From Casimicrobium huifangae (GTDB lineage: Bacteria > Pseudomonadota > Gammaproteobacteria > Burkholderiales > Casimicrobiaceae): 64,000 nucleotides of DNA. The notes below the pieces were generated by a model. It had not been told where the DNA came from, ran no database searches, and saw only the letters and a list, made by a program, of their open reading frames with translations. Each line of letters begins with the position of its first letter. Position 1 is the stretch's first letter. Shown here piece by piece: positions 29,867 through 39,124 of this stretch. The stretch covers positions 957,847-1,021,846 of the forward strand of contig NZ_CP041352.1 in assembly GCF_009746125.1 (NCBI RefSeq), written 5' to 3'. The position numbers and the translations under genes are program-made.

Positions 29867-30661
29867 TCAGAGCGCACAAAGCGCCATGCGGAATGGAATG
29901 CTGCGTGCGGTAACGACCGCGCGACCGCTGCTCTGGAAGTGTCCAGCGTGTTCCAGGAAGCGCACGTTCACGGTGTATTTGTTGGCGCTGACTTCGGGCA
30001 CGACGGCATGGCCGGTATCCACCTCTACGCGCGCCAGCAGGGGCGGCCGCGGACTGGTCAGTGCGCGGTGGAAATTGCCATGGTGCGCCGTTTCGGCGGA
30101 CATCTGACCGGATTCACGCAGCAGTCGAAGTACCAGTACCACCGCCTCTTCGAGCGGAGCTAACGGATCCAGCCAGAACTTAAGCGCATCGCGCCGCTCA
30201 TATTCACTGCGCTGCAGCCAGCTATGAAGCATCGGCAACTCAAACGAGCAGGCGCCACCGGGGCTGGTCGCGCGCTGGCGCACTGCTTGCAGCCATTCGC
30301 TCTCGCGCAGGTGCTGGCCGATCTTGCCAATCTGGCCGTGCAAGTCATGAATCACGGCATCCATGTCGGCCAGAAACTCGGCAAGCGCTTCGCGTGCCAC
30401 CTCGGGATTGTCGAGCTGGGTGCCCCACACACTGCGCTGGCGGTCCAGCTCCTGCAGCAGATCGGTCTTGAGATCGCTGCGACCGGCGGTGTCGACGATA
30501 TCAAACAGACTCAAGAGCGCGCTGCGATGGTCAATACTGTCGCGGCGCGCGGCGAACACGCGGGTCCGCGCAAACAGTTCTTCCAGGCGCAACCAGGTGC
30601 GCGCCCGTTCGCTGAGCGGACACTCAAAGGCAAGCACAGCAGCGGTTGCCGATCCGCTCAT
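29867..30661 (-). CDS. zapD: Cell division protein ZapD
   Basis: The 264-residue protein starts with ATG overlapping the coaE stop. It shows the ZapD (DUF1342) pattern: FECPLSERARTWLRLEELF at the N terminus, HSALLSLFDIVDTAGRSDLKTDLLQELDRQ, and LPMLHSWLQR. ZapD binds the FtsZ C-terminal peptide and bundles filaments. The coaE-zapD-yacG order is the usual one in this group. Confidence 0.93.
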   Translation of the reverse strand: MSGSATAAVLAFECPLSERARTWLRLEELFARTRVFAARRDSIDHRSALLSLFDIVDTAGRSDLKTDLLQELDRQRSVWGTQLDNPEVAREALAEFLADMDAVIHDLHGQIGKIGQHLRESEWLQAVRQRATSPGGACSFELPMLHSWLQRSEYERRDALKFWLDPLAPLEEAVVLVLRLLRESGQMSAETAHHGNFHRALTSPRPPLLARVEVDTGHAVVPEVSANKYTVNVRFLEHAGHFQSSGRAVVTARSIPFRMALCAL

Positions 30662-31317
30662 GGCGACAACGCGCCGACCGGGGCGCCTGTCACTGCGAAG
30701 CGACGCCCGGCATTGGCCATCAGGACTCGATGCAGGGCATCGACCTGCCTCGCCAGTGCCTCGCGATCATGCTGGTTGTCAATGATGAACTGCGTTCGCA
30801 GCATTCGCTCACGTCGGGGCATCTGGGCTGCGATGATGTTGCGCACGGTCACCTCTGGCACCCCGCGCGTGGCGCTGACGCGCCGGACCTGAAGCTCCTC
30901 ATCGACATCGACCAGCATGGCGCAGTCGATGCGCTCCGCATAGTCCTTCGATTCAAACAGCAGTGGCACCATGTGAATCACGTAGGGGGCTTGCCGTGCA
31001 TAGGTAGAACGCATTGCGTCGTCGGTTGCCGTACGCACCAGAGGGTGCACTATCGCTTCAAGGCGGCGCCGTTCTGCAGGTTGAGCGAAGACGCGTTCAC
31101 GAAGTGCCTGTCGATCAAGGACACCATTGTGTGCGACGCCCGGAAATGCGTCGGCAATCGCGGGTAGCGCATCTCCTCCAGTCGCGGTCAAATGATGCGA
31201 GATGGCATCAGCGTCAACGACATATACGCCGTGCGCGGCAAACATTGCGGCTGCGGTCGACTTGCCGGAGCCGACGCCACCGGTGAGACCAACGACAAAC
31301 GGGCCGCTACCAGGCAT
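30658..31317 (-). CDS. coaE: Dephospho-CoA kinase CoaE
   Basis: The 219-residue P-loop kinase has VGLTGGVGSGKSTAA at the N terminus, DADAISHHLT, and VPLLFESKDYAERIDCAMLVDVDEELQ. It phosphorylates dephospho-CoA in the last step of coenzyme A synthesis. It lies 14 bases after pilD and overlaps zapD by 4 bases. Confidence 0.96.
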   Translation of the reverse strand: MPGSGPFVVGLTGGVGSGKSTAAAMFAAHGVYVVDADAISHHLTATGGDALPAIADAFPGVAHNGVLDRQALRERVFAQPAERRRLEAIVHPLVRTATDDAMRSTYARQAPYVIHMVPLLFESKDYAERIDCAMLVDVDEELQVRRVSATRGVPEVTVRNIIAAQMPRRERMLRTQFIIDNQHDREALARQVDALHRVLMANAGRRFAVTGAPVGALSP

Positions 31318-31331
31318 CGCTACTGGCGCGA

Positions 31332-32174
31332 TCAGAAGAGTTGCCGCAGCAGCGGACCAAAGAACAGCGTGATGATGCCGGCGATCGCGAGGTACGGACC
31401 AAAGGCGATCGCCGTGTGCCGTCCCTTCTTCTGCACCAGCAGGATGGCGATACCAATTACCGCGCCAACCACCGATGACACTAGCAGCAGCATGGGAAGC
31501 GCTTGCCAGCCAAACCAGGCGCCGAGCGCTCCGAGCAGCTTGAAGTCACCATAACCCATGCCTTCACGTCCGGTAACCAGCTTGAACAGCCAGTAGACCG
31601 ACCATAGCACCAGATAACCTGCCGCAGCACCGATCACGGCATCCGGCAAGTGCGCGAACATCGCGAACAGGTTGACCAGCAGGCCAAGCCACAAGAGCGG
31701 CAATGTCAGCTGGTCTGGCAGTAGCTGGGTATCGAGATCGATGCCAGTCAAGGTGACCAGCGCTGCACAGAACGTCATCGCGGCGAGCGCCTGAAAGGTA
31801 AACCCGAAGTGCCAGGCGCATGCAACGAACAAGGCGGCTGTCGCCGCTTCAACCAGCGGGTAGCGGGCGCTGATGCGGGTCCCGCAAGCGCTGCAGCGGC
31901 CGCGCAAGGCAAGCCAGGAAATGATTGGGACATTTTCCAGGGCGGTGACGGCGTGGCCGCACTGGCCACAACGTGAACGCGGGACGACCAGATTGAATCG
32001 CTCGCGCGGGGCGGGCTCATTTCCCTGGGCATCGGCAAGTTCATCTTGCCAGGCGTGTTCCATCATCACCGGCAAGCGGTAAATGACGACGTTCAAAAAA
32101 CTGCCGATGAGCGCGCCGAACACGCCGGCACAAATCAGGAACAGCCAAGGCTCCTGTGCGAAAAGTGCCTGCAA
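31332..32174 (-). CDS. pilD: Prepilin leader peptidase/N-methyltransferase PilD
   Basis: The 280-residue membrane protein has the N-terminal GSFLNVVIYRLPVMM, two CxxC pairs (Cys69/72 and Cys94/97) forming the cytoplasmic zinc domain, and the aspartyl protease residues in GIDLDTQLLPD and GYGDFKLLGALG (Asp210). It cleaves type IV prepilins and methylates the new N terminus. The stretch after Asp210 has the usual GAWFGWQALP. Confidence 0.96.
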   Translation of the reverse strand: MQALFAQEPWLFLICAGVFGALIGSFLNVVIYRLPVMMEHAWQDELADAQGNEPAPRERFNLVVPRSRCGQCGHAVTALENVPIISWLALRGRCSACGTRISARYPLVEAATAALFVACAWHFGFTFQALAAMTFCAALVTLTGIDLDTQLLPDQLTLPLLWLGLLVNLFAMFAHLPDAVIGAAAGYLVLWSVYWLFKLVTGREGMGYGDFKLLGALGAWFGWQALPMLLLVSSVVGAVIGIAILLVQKKGRHTAIAFGPYLAIAGIITLFFGPLLRQLF

Positions 32175-32182
32175 GTTCGCTC

Positions 32183-33430
32183 CTATACCACCTGACCGAG
32201 CTTGAAGATGGGCAGATACATTGCGACAACAATCGTACCGATAACCACACCCAGAAACACGATCATGATCGGCTCTATCAGTGATGACAATGCACTGACG
32301 GCATCGTCTACTTCACGCTCATAAAAGTCTGCGACTTTCGACAGCATGCTGTCCAGTGCACCCGTTTCTTCGCCGATACGGGTCATCTGCAGCGCCATGT
32401 TGGGGAACACGCCGGTATCTTCCATCGCAACCGTCAGCGCGGTGCCAGTAGATACGTTGTTCTGGATCCGCTTGGTGGCGTCGAGAAACACCTGGTTGCC
32501 GGACGCGCCGCCTACTGCCGTTAGTGCATCAACCAAGGGCACGCCGGCCGCAAACATCGTCGCCAAGGTTCGCGTCCAGCGGGCCACGGCCGCCTTTTCG
32601 AGAATTTCGCCCAGCACTGGCAGCTTGAGAGACATGCGATCGACCGTGTGCTTGATCGCAGGTACGCGCTTCCAGAGATAAGCGAGGATCATGAACGCCG
32701 CGACCGGAATGACCACCACGACGTACCAAAATTTCACAAACCAGTCAGACATTGCCACGACGACGTTGGTCAACCACGGCAAGTCGGCACCGAAGCTGGT
32801 GAACACCTGCTTGAAGCTGGGAATCACAAACCACATGATGATCGCGACAACGACAGTCGCGATGACAATAACGATCGCGGGGTAGAACAACGCGCTTTTG
32901 ATCTTGCCTTTCAGCGCAAGGATTTTCTCCTTGTACATCGCGAGGCGATCAAGAATGGAGTCGAGAATACCGGCCTGCTCGCCGGCACCTACGAGGTTGC
33001 AGTACAACTCGTCAAACTGCATCGGGTGCCGCTTGAACGAAGCCGCAAGGCTGTTGCCGGTCTCGATGTCGCCTTTCACCTCAAGGAGGAGGCGCGACAG
33101 GCGATTGTTGCCCGTACTCCGCGCTGCAATGTCAAAGGCCTGTAGCAACGGCACCCCTGCCCGGGTCATTGTCGCGAGTTGGCGGGTAAAGAGCGCGATT
33201 TCCTTTTCGCTGATCTTGCCGCCGCCCTTGAAGGTCTGCTTTTTGATCTTGCCGACCTTGATACCCTGGCGTCGCAAGGCGTTGGCGACGACGGTTTCCG
33301 ACGCAGCACGCATTTCGCCGCGCACCTTCTTGCCAGCGCGATCAATGCCTTCCCACGAGTACATACTCGCCTTGACTTCGGGGCGTGTGGGACGAGCAGC
33401 TCGTGCCGGGGTTTGCGCGGCGGTTGCCAT
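32183..33430 (-). CDS. pilC: Type IV pilus inner-membrane platform protein PilC
   Basis: The 415-residue protein contains two T2SSF domains, each ending in membrane helices: the first with FTRQLATMTRAGVPLLQAFD, the second with WTRTLATMFAAGVPLVDAL. PilC is the platform between the cytoplasmic motor and the growing pilus. The ATG at 33430 yields an alanine/proline-rich lead of about 20 residues before YSWEGIDRAGKKVRGE, typical for the family. A 42-base gap separates it from pilB. Confidence 0.96.
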   Translation of the reverse strand: MATAAQTPARAARPTRPEVKASMYSWEGIDRAGKKVRGEMRAASETVVANALRRQGIKVGKIKKQTFKGGGKISEKEIALFTRQLATMTRAGVPLLQAFDIAARSTGNNRLSRLLLEVKGDIETGNSLAASFKRHPMQFDELYCNLVGAGEQAGILDSILDRLAMYKEKILALKGKIKSALFYPAIVIVIATVVVAIIMWFVIPSFKQVFTSFGADLPWLTNVVVAMSDWFVKFWYVVVVIPVAAFMILAYLWKRVPAIKHTVDRMSLKLPVLGEILEKAAVARWTRTLATMFAAGVPLVDALTAVGGASGNQVFLDATKRIQNNVSTGTALTVAMEDTGVFPNMALQMTRIGEETGALDSMLSKVADFYEREVDDAVSALSSLIEPIMIVFLGVVIGTIVVAMYLPIFKLGQVV

Positions 33431-33472
33431 GGGCTAGTTCCTCTTCAAATGTTTCCGTTGCAGGAGGCTGGA

Positions 33473-35188
33473 TCAGGCATTTGTCACTGCCTCGATCTCC
33501 TCCAGCGACGTGACACCCTGTTTGACTTTGAGCAGACCGGATTCTCGCAGGTTGCGTACCCCTTCGCGTTTCGCCTGCGCCGCAATGTCGAGGGTGTTGC
33601 CATTGCTCATGATGATCCGTTGCATGTCTTCGGTGATCGGCATCACCTCATAGATACCGACGCGGCCCTTGTAGCCAGTGCCTTTGCAGACATCGCATCC
33701 CACCGGACGGTAGGGCGCCCAGGTGCCATCGATGTCTGACTCCTTGAACCCGGCGGTGAGTAGCACATCCACCGGAATGTCGGATGGTTGCTTGCAGCTG
33801 GCGCACAGACGGCGCGCAAGGCGCTGGGCGGTGATTAGCAGCACGCTCGAGGCGATATTGAAGGCGGCCACGCCCATGTTGGAGAGCCGCACCAGTGTCG
33901 CTGGCGCGTCGTTGGTGTGTAACGTCGACAGCACCAGGTGACCGGTTTGTGCTGCCTTGATGGCGATTTCAGCCGTTTCCAGGTCGCGAATTTCGCCGAC
34001 CATGATGATGTCGGGGTCCTGGCGCAGGAAGGATTTCAGCGCCGCAGCGAAGGTCAGTCCAGCTTTGTCATTGACGTTAACCTGATTGACGCCTGGCAGA
34101 TTGATTTCAGCCGGATCTTCTGCTGTCGAGATGTTGATGCCCGGCTTGTTCAGCAGGCCCAGGCAGGTGTAGAGCGATATGGTCTTGCCGGAGCCTGTTG
34201 GCCCGGTGACCAGGATCATGCCGTAGGGACGTGAAATGGCCTCCAGCAGTGCAGCTTTCTGATCCGCGTCGTAGCCCAGCGCATCGATACCGAGCATCGC
34301 ATTCGACGAGTCGAGAATACGCATCACGATCTTTTCGCCGTAGAGCGTCGGCAGTGTGCTGACGCGGAAGTCGATCGAGCGGTTCTTGGTAAGCTGCAGC
34401 TTCATGCGGCCGTCTTGCGGCACGCGCTTTTCCGAAATGTCCAGTTTCGAGATCACCTTGATGCGCGAGGCGATCTTGTCCTTGATGACCAGTGGCGGCT
34501 TCGCGACTTCGACGAGCACGCCATCGAGGCGGTAGCGGATGCGATAGAACTTTTCGTACGGCTCGAAGTGGATGTCGGAAACGCTTGAATTGATCGCATC
34601 AAGCAGGATTTTCTGGATATAGCGGACGACCGGTGCATCGTCAACGTCACCCGTATCTTCTTCCGCTGCCGGCCCGTCCTCAACCTTGATATCGAGGTCG
34701 ATATCATCGCCGACATCGAGCGAAGCGAGCGTCTTGTCATTGCGCTCAGCAACAGCAGCGATCGCACGACCGAGTTTGTCGTCTTCGACAACGATGGGCT
34801 CGGCGATCAGACTGGTCTTGAAGCGAAATTCTTCCAGCGCCTGCAGATTGGTCGGGTCCGACAGCGCGACGAACAGGCGGTTACCGCGCTTGTGCAGTGG
34901 CAGCGCACGGCGCGCAGTGATCAGTTTGACGTCGATCCATTCCTGATTGATCGTTGTCGTGTCGAAAGCCGACAGATCGAACAGCGGCACGCCAAAAGTG
35001 CTGGCGGCGAACTCGGCCAGTTTGCCGGCCGTGATGCGTTTGGAGGTGACCAGCTCTTCGACAAAAGTCACCGAGGTTGCATTGGCTTGCGTCTGTACCT
35101 GCTCGGCATCCACCTGACGAAGAATGTCATGCTGGACGAGCGCACGGCCAAGACCGGACAGCAATACAGAGGCGGACGAGGTGGCCAC
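33473..35188 (-). CDS. pilB: Type IV pilus assembly ATPase PilB
   Basis: The 571-residue protein has an N-terminal MshEN/T2SSE-N domain, the Walker A GPTGSGKTISLY (Lys335), the Asp box ISTAEDPAEINLPG, a Walker B region IIMVGEIRDLETAEIA, and the zinc site CASCKQP with CDVCKGTGYKGR. It powers pilus extension. pilB is the first gene of the reverse-strand group pilB-pilC-pilD-coaE-zapD-yacG and is divergent from ffh. Other pil genes (pilA, pilT, pilMNOPQ) are not in the window. Confidence 0.96.
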   Translation of the reverse strand: MATSSASVLLSGLGRALVQHDILRQVDAEQVQTQANATSVTFVEELVTSKRITAGKLAEFAASTFGVPLFDLSAFDTTTINQEWIDVKLITARRALPLHKRGNRLFVALSDPTNLQALEEFRFKTSLIAEPIVVEDDKLGRAIAAVAERNDKTLASLDVGDDIDLDIKVEDGPAAEEDTGDVDDAPVVRYIQKILLDAINSSVSDIHFEPYEKFYRIRYRLDGVLVEVAKPPLVIKDKIASRIKVISKLDISEKRVPQDGRMKLQLTKNRSIDFRVSTLPTLYGEKIVMRILDSSNAMLGIDALGYDADQKAALLEAISRPYGMILVTGPTGSGKTISLYTCLGLLNKPGINISTAEDPAEINLPGVNQVNVNDKAGLTFAAALKSFLRQDPDIIMVGEIRDLETAEIAIKAAQTGHLVLSTLHTNDAPATLVRLSNMGVAAFNIASSVLLITAQRLARRLCASCKQPSDIPVDVLLTAGFKESDIDGTWAPYRPVGCDVCKGTGYKGRVGIYEVMPITEDMQRIIMSNGNTLDIAAQAKREGVRNLRESGLLKVKQGVTSLEEIEAVTNA

Positions 35189-35305
35189 GAATCGAAGGGT
35201 ATTTCAGGTAAGTTCGTCAGTGTGCCGCGTAAGCACTTGGTTGTAAAGCGGATTTTGCCCGATTGGCCGTGCTTTGTCGCATTCGGGCACCTTGCTGCGA
35301 CCGCC

Positions 35306-35327
35306 TAAAATCAATGGGTTTCCTCCG
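35306..35327 (+). promoter_or_regulatory. -10-like element upstream of ffh
   Basis: TAAAATCAATGGGTTTCC begins at 35306, 47 bases before the ffh ATG. TAAAAT fits a -10 hexamer, without a good -35. The string matches the one before secA apart from one substitution and one insertion over 16 bases. Confidence 0.35.
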
Positions 35328-35352
35328 CACGAGCAAGTTTCTCGCCGCAAGC

Positions 35353-36738
35353 ATGGCCAATCAACTCACCGAACGCTTCAATCGTCTCGTCAAAACGGTA
35401 CGAGGCGAAGCGCGCCTGACCGAGTCCAACCTGCAGGATGCCCTGCGCGAGGTGCGCCTGGCGCTGATCGAGGCAGACGTCGCGCTGCCGGTGGTCAAGG
35501 CCTTCATTGAGCGGGTGAAGGCGGCGGCGCTGGGCGCCGAGGTTGCCACATCGCTGACGCCGGGTCAGGCGTTCGTGGGTGTCGTGCACCGGGAGCTGGT
35601 TGCGCTGATGAGTCCGCCCGAGGGCAAGGCGGGCGCGCTCAACCTCGCCGTCACTCCGCCGGCGGTCATCCTGCTTGCTGGTCTGCAGGGCGCGGGCAAA
35701 ACCACCACCGCCGGCAAGCTTGCGCTCAAGCTGCGCACCGAGCAGAAGAAGAAGGTGCTGCTGGTGCCCTGCGACGTTTACCGTCCGGCGGCTACCGAGC
35801 AGTTGAAAACGCTGGCTGGACAGGTGGAAGTCGATTTTTACGCGCCGGAGGCCGCTGCTGGCAGCAATCCGGTGGCGATCGCCACACAGGCGATCGACTG
35901 GGCGCGACCGCGCTACTACGACGTGGTGATCGTCGACACCGCTGGTCGTCTGGCGATTGACGAGGCCATGATGGCCGAGGCCGCTGCCATCAGCGCGGCG
36001 GTGAAACCCGCCGAGACGCTGTTCGTGGTGGACGCGATGCTCGGTCAGGACGCCGTCAACACCGCCAAGGCCTTCAATGAGCGGTTGACGCTGACCGGTG
36101 TGATTCTCACCAAGCTCGACGGTGATTCGCGCGGCGGCGCCGCACTCTCAGTGCGCGAGATCACGGGTGTGCCGATCAAGTTCGCTGGCGTCAGCGAGAA
36201 ACTTGACGGACTGGAGACCTTCCGCGCCGAGCAGATGGCGGGCCGCATTCTCGGCATGGGCGACGTCGTCTCGCTGGTCGAGGCGACCGCCAAGGCAGTG
36301 GACATGGAGGCCGCACAAAAGCTCGCGGCAAAGGTCAAGAGCGGCAAGGGTTTCGACCTTGAGGACTTCAAGCAGCAGATTGGTCAGATGAAAAAGATGG
36401 GTGGCCTCTCAGGTCTCCTCGACAAGATGCCGCTCGAATTGCAACAGGCTGCCGCCAAGTCCGGTGGTGTTGACGAAAAGCAGGTGGCCCGCATGGAAGG
36501 CATCATCAATTCGATGACCCCGCTGGAGCGGCGCAAGCCCGATCTCATCAAAGCCTCGCGCAAACGCCGTATCGCCACTGGCGCGGGCGTACATGTGCAA
36601 GAGGTGAACCGCCTGCTCAATCAGTTCGAGCAGACGCAAACCATGATGAAGAAGTTCTCGCAGGGCGGCATGGGCAAACTCATGCGCGGGCTGGGCGGCT
36701 TGCCGGGCATGAAGGGCAAGTTCCCGGGATTGCGCTGA
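35353..36738 (+). CDS. ffh: Signal recognition particle protein Ffh
   Basis: The ATG at 35353 (MANQLTERFNRLVKTVRGEA) matches the Ffh N terminus; the frame is open further upstream but the extra 30 residues do not resemble the family. The 461-residue GTPase has the N domain, a G domain with LLAGLQGAGKTTTAGKL (Lys116), DVYRPAA, VDTAGRL and TKLDGDSRGG, and a methionine-rich M domain ending KKFSQGGMGKLMRG. It binds 4.5S RNA and signal sequences and delivers nascent membrane proteins to FtsY and SecYEG. Confidence 0.97.
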   Translation: MANQLTERFNRLVKTVRGEARLTESNLQDALREVRLALIEADVALPVVKAFIERVKAAALGAEVATSLTPGQAFVGVVHRELVALMSPPEGKAGALNLAVTPPAVILLAGLQGAGKTTTAGKLALKLRTEQKKKVLLVPCDVYRPAATEQLKTLAGQVEVDFYAPEAAAGSNPVAIATQAIDWARPRYYDVVIVDTAGRLAIDEAMMAEAAAISAAVKPAETLFVVDAMLGQDAVNTAKAFNERLTLTGVILTKLDGDSRGGAALSVREITGVPIKFAGVSEKLDGLETFRAEQMAGRILGMGDVVSLVEATAKAVDMEAAQKLAAKVKSGKGFDLEDFKQQIGQMKKMGGLSGLLDKMPLELQQAAAKSGGVDEKQVARMEGIINSMTPLERRKPDLIKASRKRRIATGAGVHVQEVNRLLNQFEQTQTMMKKFSQGGMGKLMRGLGGLPGMKGKFPGLR

Positions 36739-36809
36739 AACGGCCGAAGCGGCGCAGGCGATGGCGCGAAAACTGCGTCGAACAACCTTTCAGCGCCGAG
36801 TGTTGGCGA

Positions 36810-36880
36810 ACAGCTTTTGATGAAGCACCGCATTCAAATTGGGCTTAACCGGTCATTCGTTGATATCTCGAAAACCGGCC
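36810..36880 (+). repeat. Dispersed intergenic repeat, copy D
   Basis: It begins ACAGCTTTTGATGAAGCACC, followed by CGCATTCAAATTGGGCTTA, which shares CGCATTCAA and GGGCTTA with copy C. TTGATATCTCGAAAACCGG follows. It lies between ffh and ybiB, both on the forward strand. Confidence 0.45.
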
Positions 36881-36935
36881 AAATCATCGATTTAGCCTTT
36901 AGCAGATGGGCTTCTTCGGGAAAAGCTGAAAACCA

Positions 36936-37862
36936 ATGAATTTCACGCCGATCATCAAGGAAGTGGGGCGCGGAGCCCGCGGCGCGCGCGGGCTGGACGC
37001 GGCGACGGCCAGCGAGGCGTTCGCTGCATTGCTCGACGGCGGCGTCAGCGACATCCAGCTTGGCGCCTGGTGGCTGGCAATGCGCATCAAGGGCGAGACG
37101 CCCGACGAACTGGCCGCGTTTGTGGCGGCGATGCAGGCCAGTCTGGCGTTTCGTGTTGACGCTGGCGGCGCGCCCGTCGCGGTCTTGCCCTGCTACAACG
37201 GCGCGCGCCAGTTGCCGAATCTAACGCCGCTGCTGGCGTGGGCGCTGGCGCAGCGCGGCACGCGGACGCTGCTGCATGGCGTGCGTCAGGATCCCACCCG
37301 CACGACGACCTTCGAGCTATTTCAGGCGTTGGGCTTCCCTGTTGCGGAAAGCGGGCTTGAAGCCGAGCATGCGCTCACATCGCGCGGTCTTGCATTTGCG
37401 CCAATCGACGTCCTGCACCCAAAGCTCGCCGCGTTGCTGGCCAACCGCTGGCGCATTGGCGTGCGGTCCACGCCCCACACCGTCGTAAAGCTGCTGCAAC
37501 CGGTGACCGGCCCGCAGACCCGTGTCGTCGCGCTGACGCACGGCGACTATATCGAGCGCATGGCCGCGCATCTTGCCTCACAGTCCGGGGCGCGAGGCGT
37601 GGTCTTTCGCGGCTGCGAGGGCGAGCCGGTGTTACACCCCAGGCGCACTGTTCCGGTGCAAATATTCCGCAATGGTGAAACGCTTATGCGCGAATGGCCC
37701 GGTGTGGCGGCACACGATCTGCCCGAAACTTGCGATATCGCGACCACGGTCGCCTATATCGGGTCCGTCATCTCGGGGCAGCGCGCGCTGCCGGCATGGA
37801 TCGACTGGCTGGCACGGGAAGTGCACGCAGCAGCGCATGAACAAACCTCTCCCGCCGGGTAA
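36936..37862 (+). CDS. ybiB: YbiB family (TrpD2) DNA-binding protein
   Basis: The 308-residue protein has the anthranilate phosphoribosyltransferase fold: an N-terminal helical domain with GVSDIQLGAWWLAMRIKGE, then PCYNGARQLPNLTPLLAW and FAPIDVLHPKLAALLANRWRIGVRS. YbiB/TrpD2 proteins lack anthranilate phosphoribosyltransferase activity and bind nucleic acids without sequence preference. Its end overlaps cobA by 26 bases, so the two are co-expressed, an arrangement often seen with siroheme or nitrite-assimilation genes. Confidence 0.9.
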   Translation: MNFTPIIKEVGRGARGARGLDAATASEAFAALLDGGVSDIQLGAWWLAMRIKGETPDELAAFVAAMQASLAFRVDAGGAPVAVLPCYNGARQLPNLTPLLAWALAQRGTRTLLHGVRQDPTRTTTFELFQALGFPVAESGLEAEHALTSRGLAFAPIDVLHPKLAALLANRWRIGVRSTPHTVVKLLQPVTGPQTRVVALTHGDYIERMAAHLASQSGARGVVFRGCEGEPVLHPRRTVPVQIFRNGETLMREWPGVAAHDLPETCDIATTVAYIGSVISGQRALPAWIDWLAREVHAAAHEQTSPAG

Positions 37863-38637
37863 GTCCGGCAAAGTCTTTCTCGTCGGCGCCGGGCCGGGCG
37901 ACGTTGAGCTTTTGACGCTCAAGGCCGCGCGTCTGCTGGCTGCCGCCGATGTGGTGCTGATTGACGATCTGGCCGGCAGCGAGGTGCTCGCGCTGTGTCC
38001 GCAGGCGCGTGTGGTGCACGTCGGCAAGCGCGGCGGCTGTACCAGTACAGCGCAGGCATTCATCGAGAAACTGCTGGTGCGCGAGGCGCAGGCCGGGCAT
38101 CAGGTGGTGCGGCTGAAAGGCGGCGACGTTTCGCTGTTCGGGCGGGCGAGCGAGGAAATTGCGGTGCTGGAAGCGGCGGGTATTGAGTTCGAGATCGTCC
38201 CTGGCGTCACTGCCGGCCTCGCCGCCGCGGCAACGGTGAAAAGCTCGCTGACGCACCGTGACCATGCACACGGCGTCGCCTTCATCACGGCCCACGGTGC
38301 CGAGGGCGCGGAAATCCCCTGGCAGGCACTGGCGCAGAGCGCGCTGACGCTGGTCGTCTACATGGGCGTCGCGCGCGTGGCGTCGCTGCAGGCGAGTTTG
38401 CTGGAGGGCGGACTGGCGGCAGATACGCCGGTGCTTGCCGTGGAGAACGCCTCGCGGGCCAACTCCCGCACCGTCTGCTCGATGGTGGGTGCAATGGTCG
38501 AAGACTTCGCAACGCAGTCGCTGCGAAGCCCGGCAGTGCTGGTCGTCGGCGAGTCGATGCGCGCGCGGGCGGAACAACTGGCCCAATCCGCAGCTGCTAC
38601 CGGATTTGATGTGGAAGGGATGCGGCGCGTTCTTTGA
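37837..38637 (+). CDS. cobA: Uroporphyrinogen-III C-methyltransferase CobA (SUMT)
   Basis: The ATG at 37837 (MNKPLPPGKSGKVFLVGAG) is chosen because the family starts just before VFLVGAGPGDVELLTLKA; the frame is open upstream through ybiB. The 266-residue SAM methyltransferase has VLIDDLAG, VRLKGGDVSLFGRASEE and EIVPGVTAGLAAAA. It methylates uroporphyrinogen III at C2 and C7 to give precorrin-2 for siroheme or cobalamin. It lacks the CysG-type dehydrogenase/chelatase half. Confidence 0.95.
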   Translation: MNKPLPPGKSGKVFLVGAGPGDVELLTLKAARLLAAADVVLIDDLAGSEVLALCPQARVVHVGKRGGCTSTAQAFIEKLLVREAQAGHQVVRLKGGDVSLFGRASEEIAVLEAAGIEFEIVPGVTAGLAAAATVKSSLTHRDHAHGVAFITAHGAEGAEIPWQALAQSALTLVVYMGVARVASLQASLLEGGLAADTPVLAVENASRANSRTVCSMVGAMVEDFATQSLRSPAVLVVGESMRARAEQLAQSAAATGFDVEGMRRVL

Positions 38638-38690
38638 CCGCGCCCTGCGACCTGCGACGATTCGCGGCCTCACGCGACGAACGCGGGAAC

Positions 38691-38706
38691 CAGATCGTGT
38701 GATCTG
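38691..38706. promoter_or_regulatory. Perfect dyad upstream of cbiX
   Basis: CAGATC-GTGT-GATCTG is a perfect 6-base inverted repeat about 50 bases before the cbiX start. A second hairpin, GCAGCC-AATCG-GGCTGC (38722-38738), lies just before the ribosome-binding site. Either could be regulatory; the dyad has operator form but no regulator can be named. Confidence 0.3.
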
Positions 38707-38755
38707 CGCTAATCTGTGCTTGCAGCCAATCGGGCTGCCATCTCAGGGGGAGCGC

Positions 38756-39124
38756 GTGTCCAACTCAGCCATTCTCTTTTTCGCCCACGGCTCGCGCGAC
38801 ACCAACTGGCGTCGTCCGTTCGACGCTATCCTGGCTGACTTTCGTGGCATGCATGCCACCAAGCTGGCCGAGCTGGCATTTCTCGAGTTCATGCAGCCAG
38901 ACTTTGCCGCCAGCGTGAATTCACTGGTCGAGCAGGGCGCCGCGCAGATCCGGGTGATCCCGCTGTTTCTCGCTGAAGGAGCGCATACGCGGCGCGATCT
39001 TGCGGCGTTGATCGAGACGGCGCAGACGACGCATCCGGCCGTACTGTTCACGGTATCTCCGGCGATTGGCGAGGTGGATTCGATCCGCTCGGCGATTTCT
39101 AGCTGGGTCGCGACACAGCTGTAG
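38756..39124 (+). CDS. cbiX: Sirohydrochlorin chelatase CbiX (small form)
   Basis: The start is a GTG at 38756 with AGGGGGA just upstream; a longer open frame exists but has no family similarity. The 122-residue protein is the short CbiX type that dimerises. Metal-site histidines are His11 in FFAHGSRD and His77 in LFLAEGAHTRRDL. It inserts Co or Fe into sirohydrochlorin; next to cobA it most likely serves siroheme synthesis. A separate precorrin-2 dehydrogenase is not in the window. The stop codon TAG lies inside the arm of an inverted repeat. Confidence 0.88.
   Translation: MSNSAILFFAHGSRDTNWRRPFDAILADFRGMHATKLAELAFLEFMQPDFAASVNSLVEQGAAQIRVIPLFLAEGAHTRRDLAALIETAQTTHPAVLFTVSPAIGEVDSIRSAISSWVATQL

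Noticed and set aside
35263-35352. Longer Ffh with 30 extra N-terminal residues
   Set aside because: The extension does not look like the family and contains the likely -10 element; the ATG at 35353 matches the conserved start.
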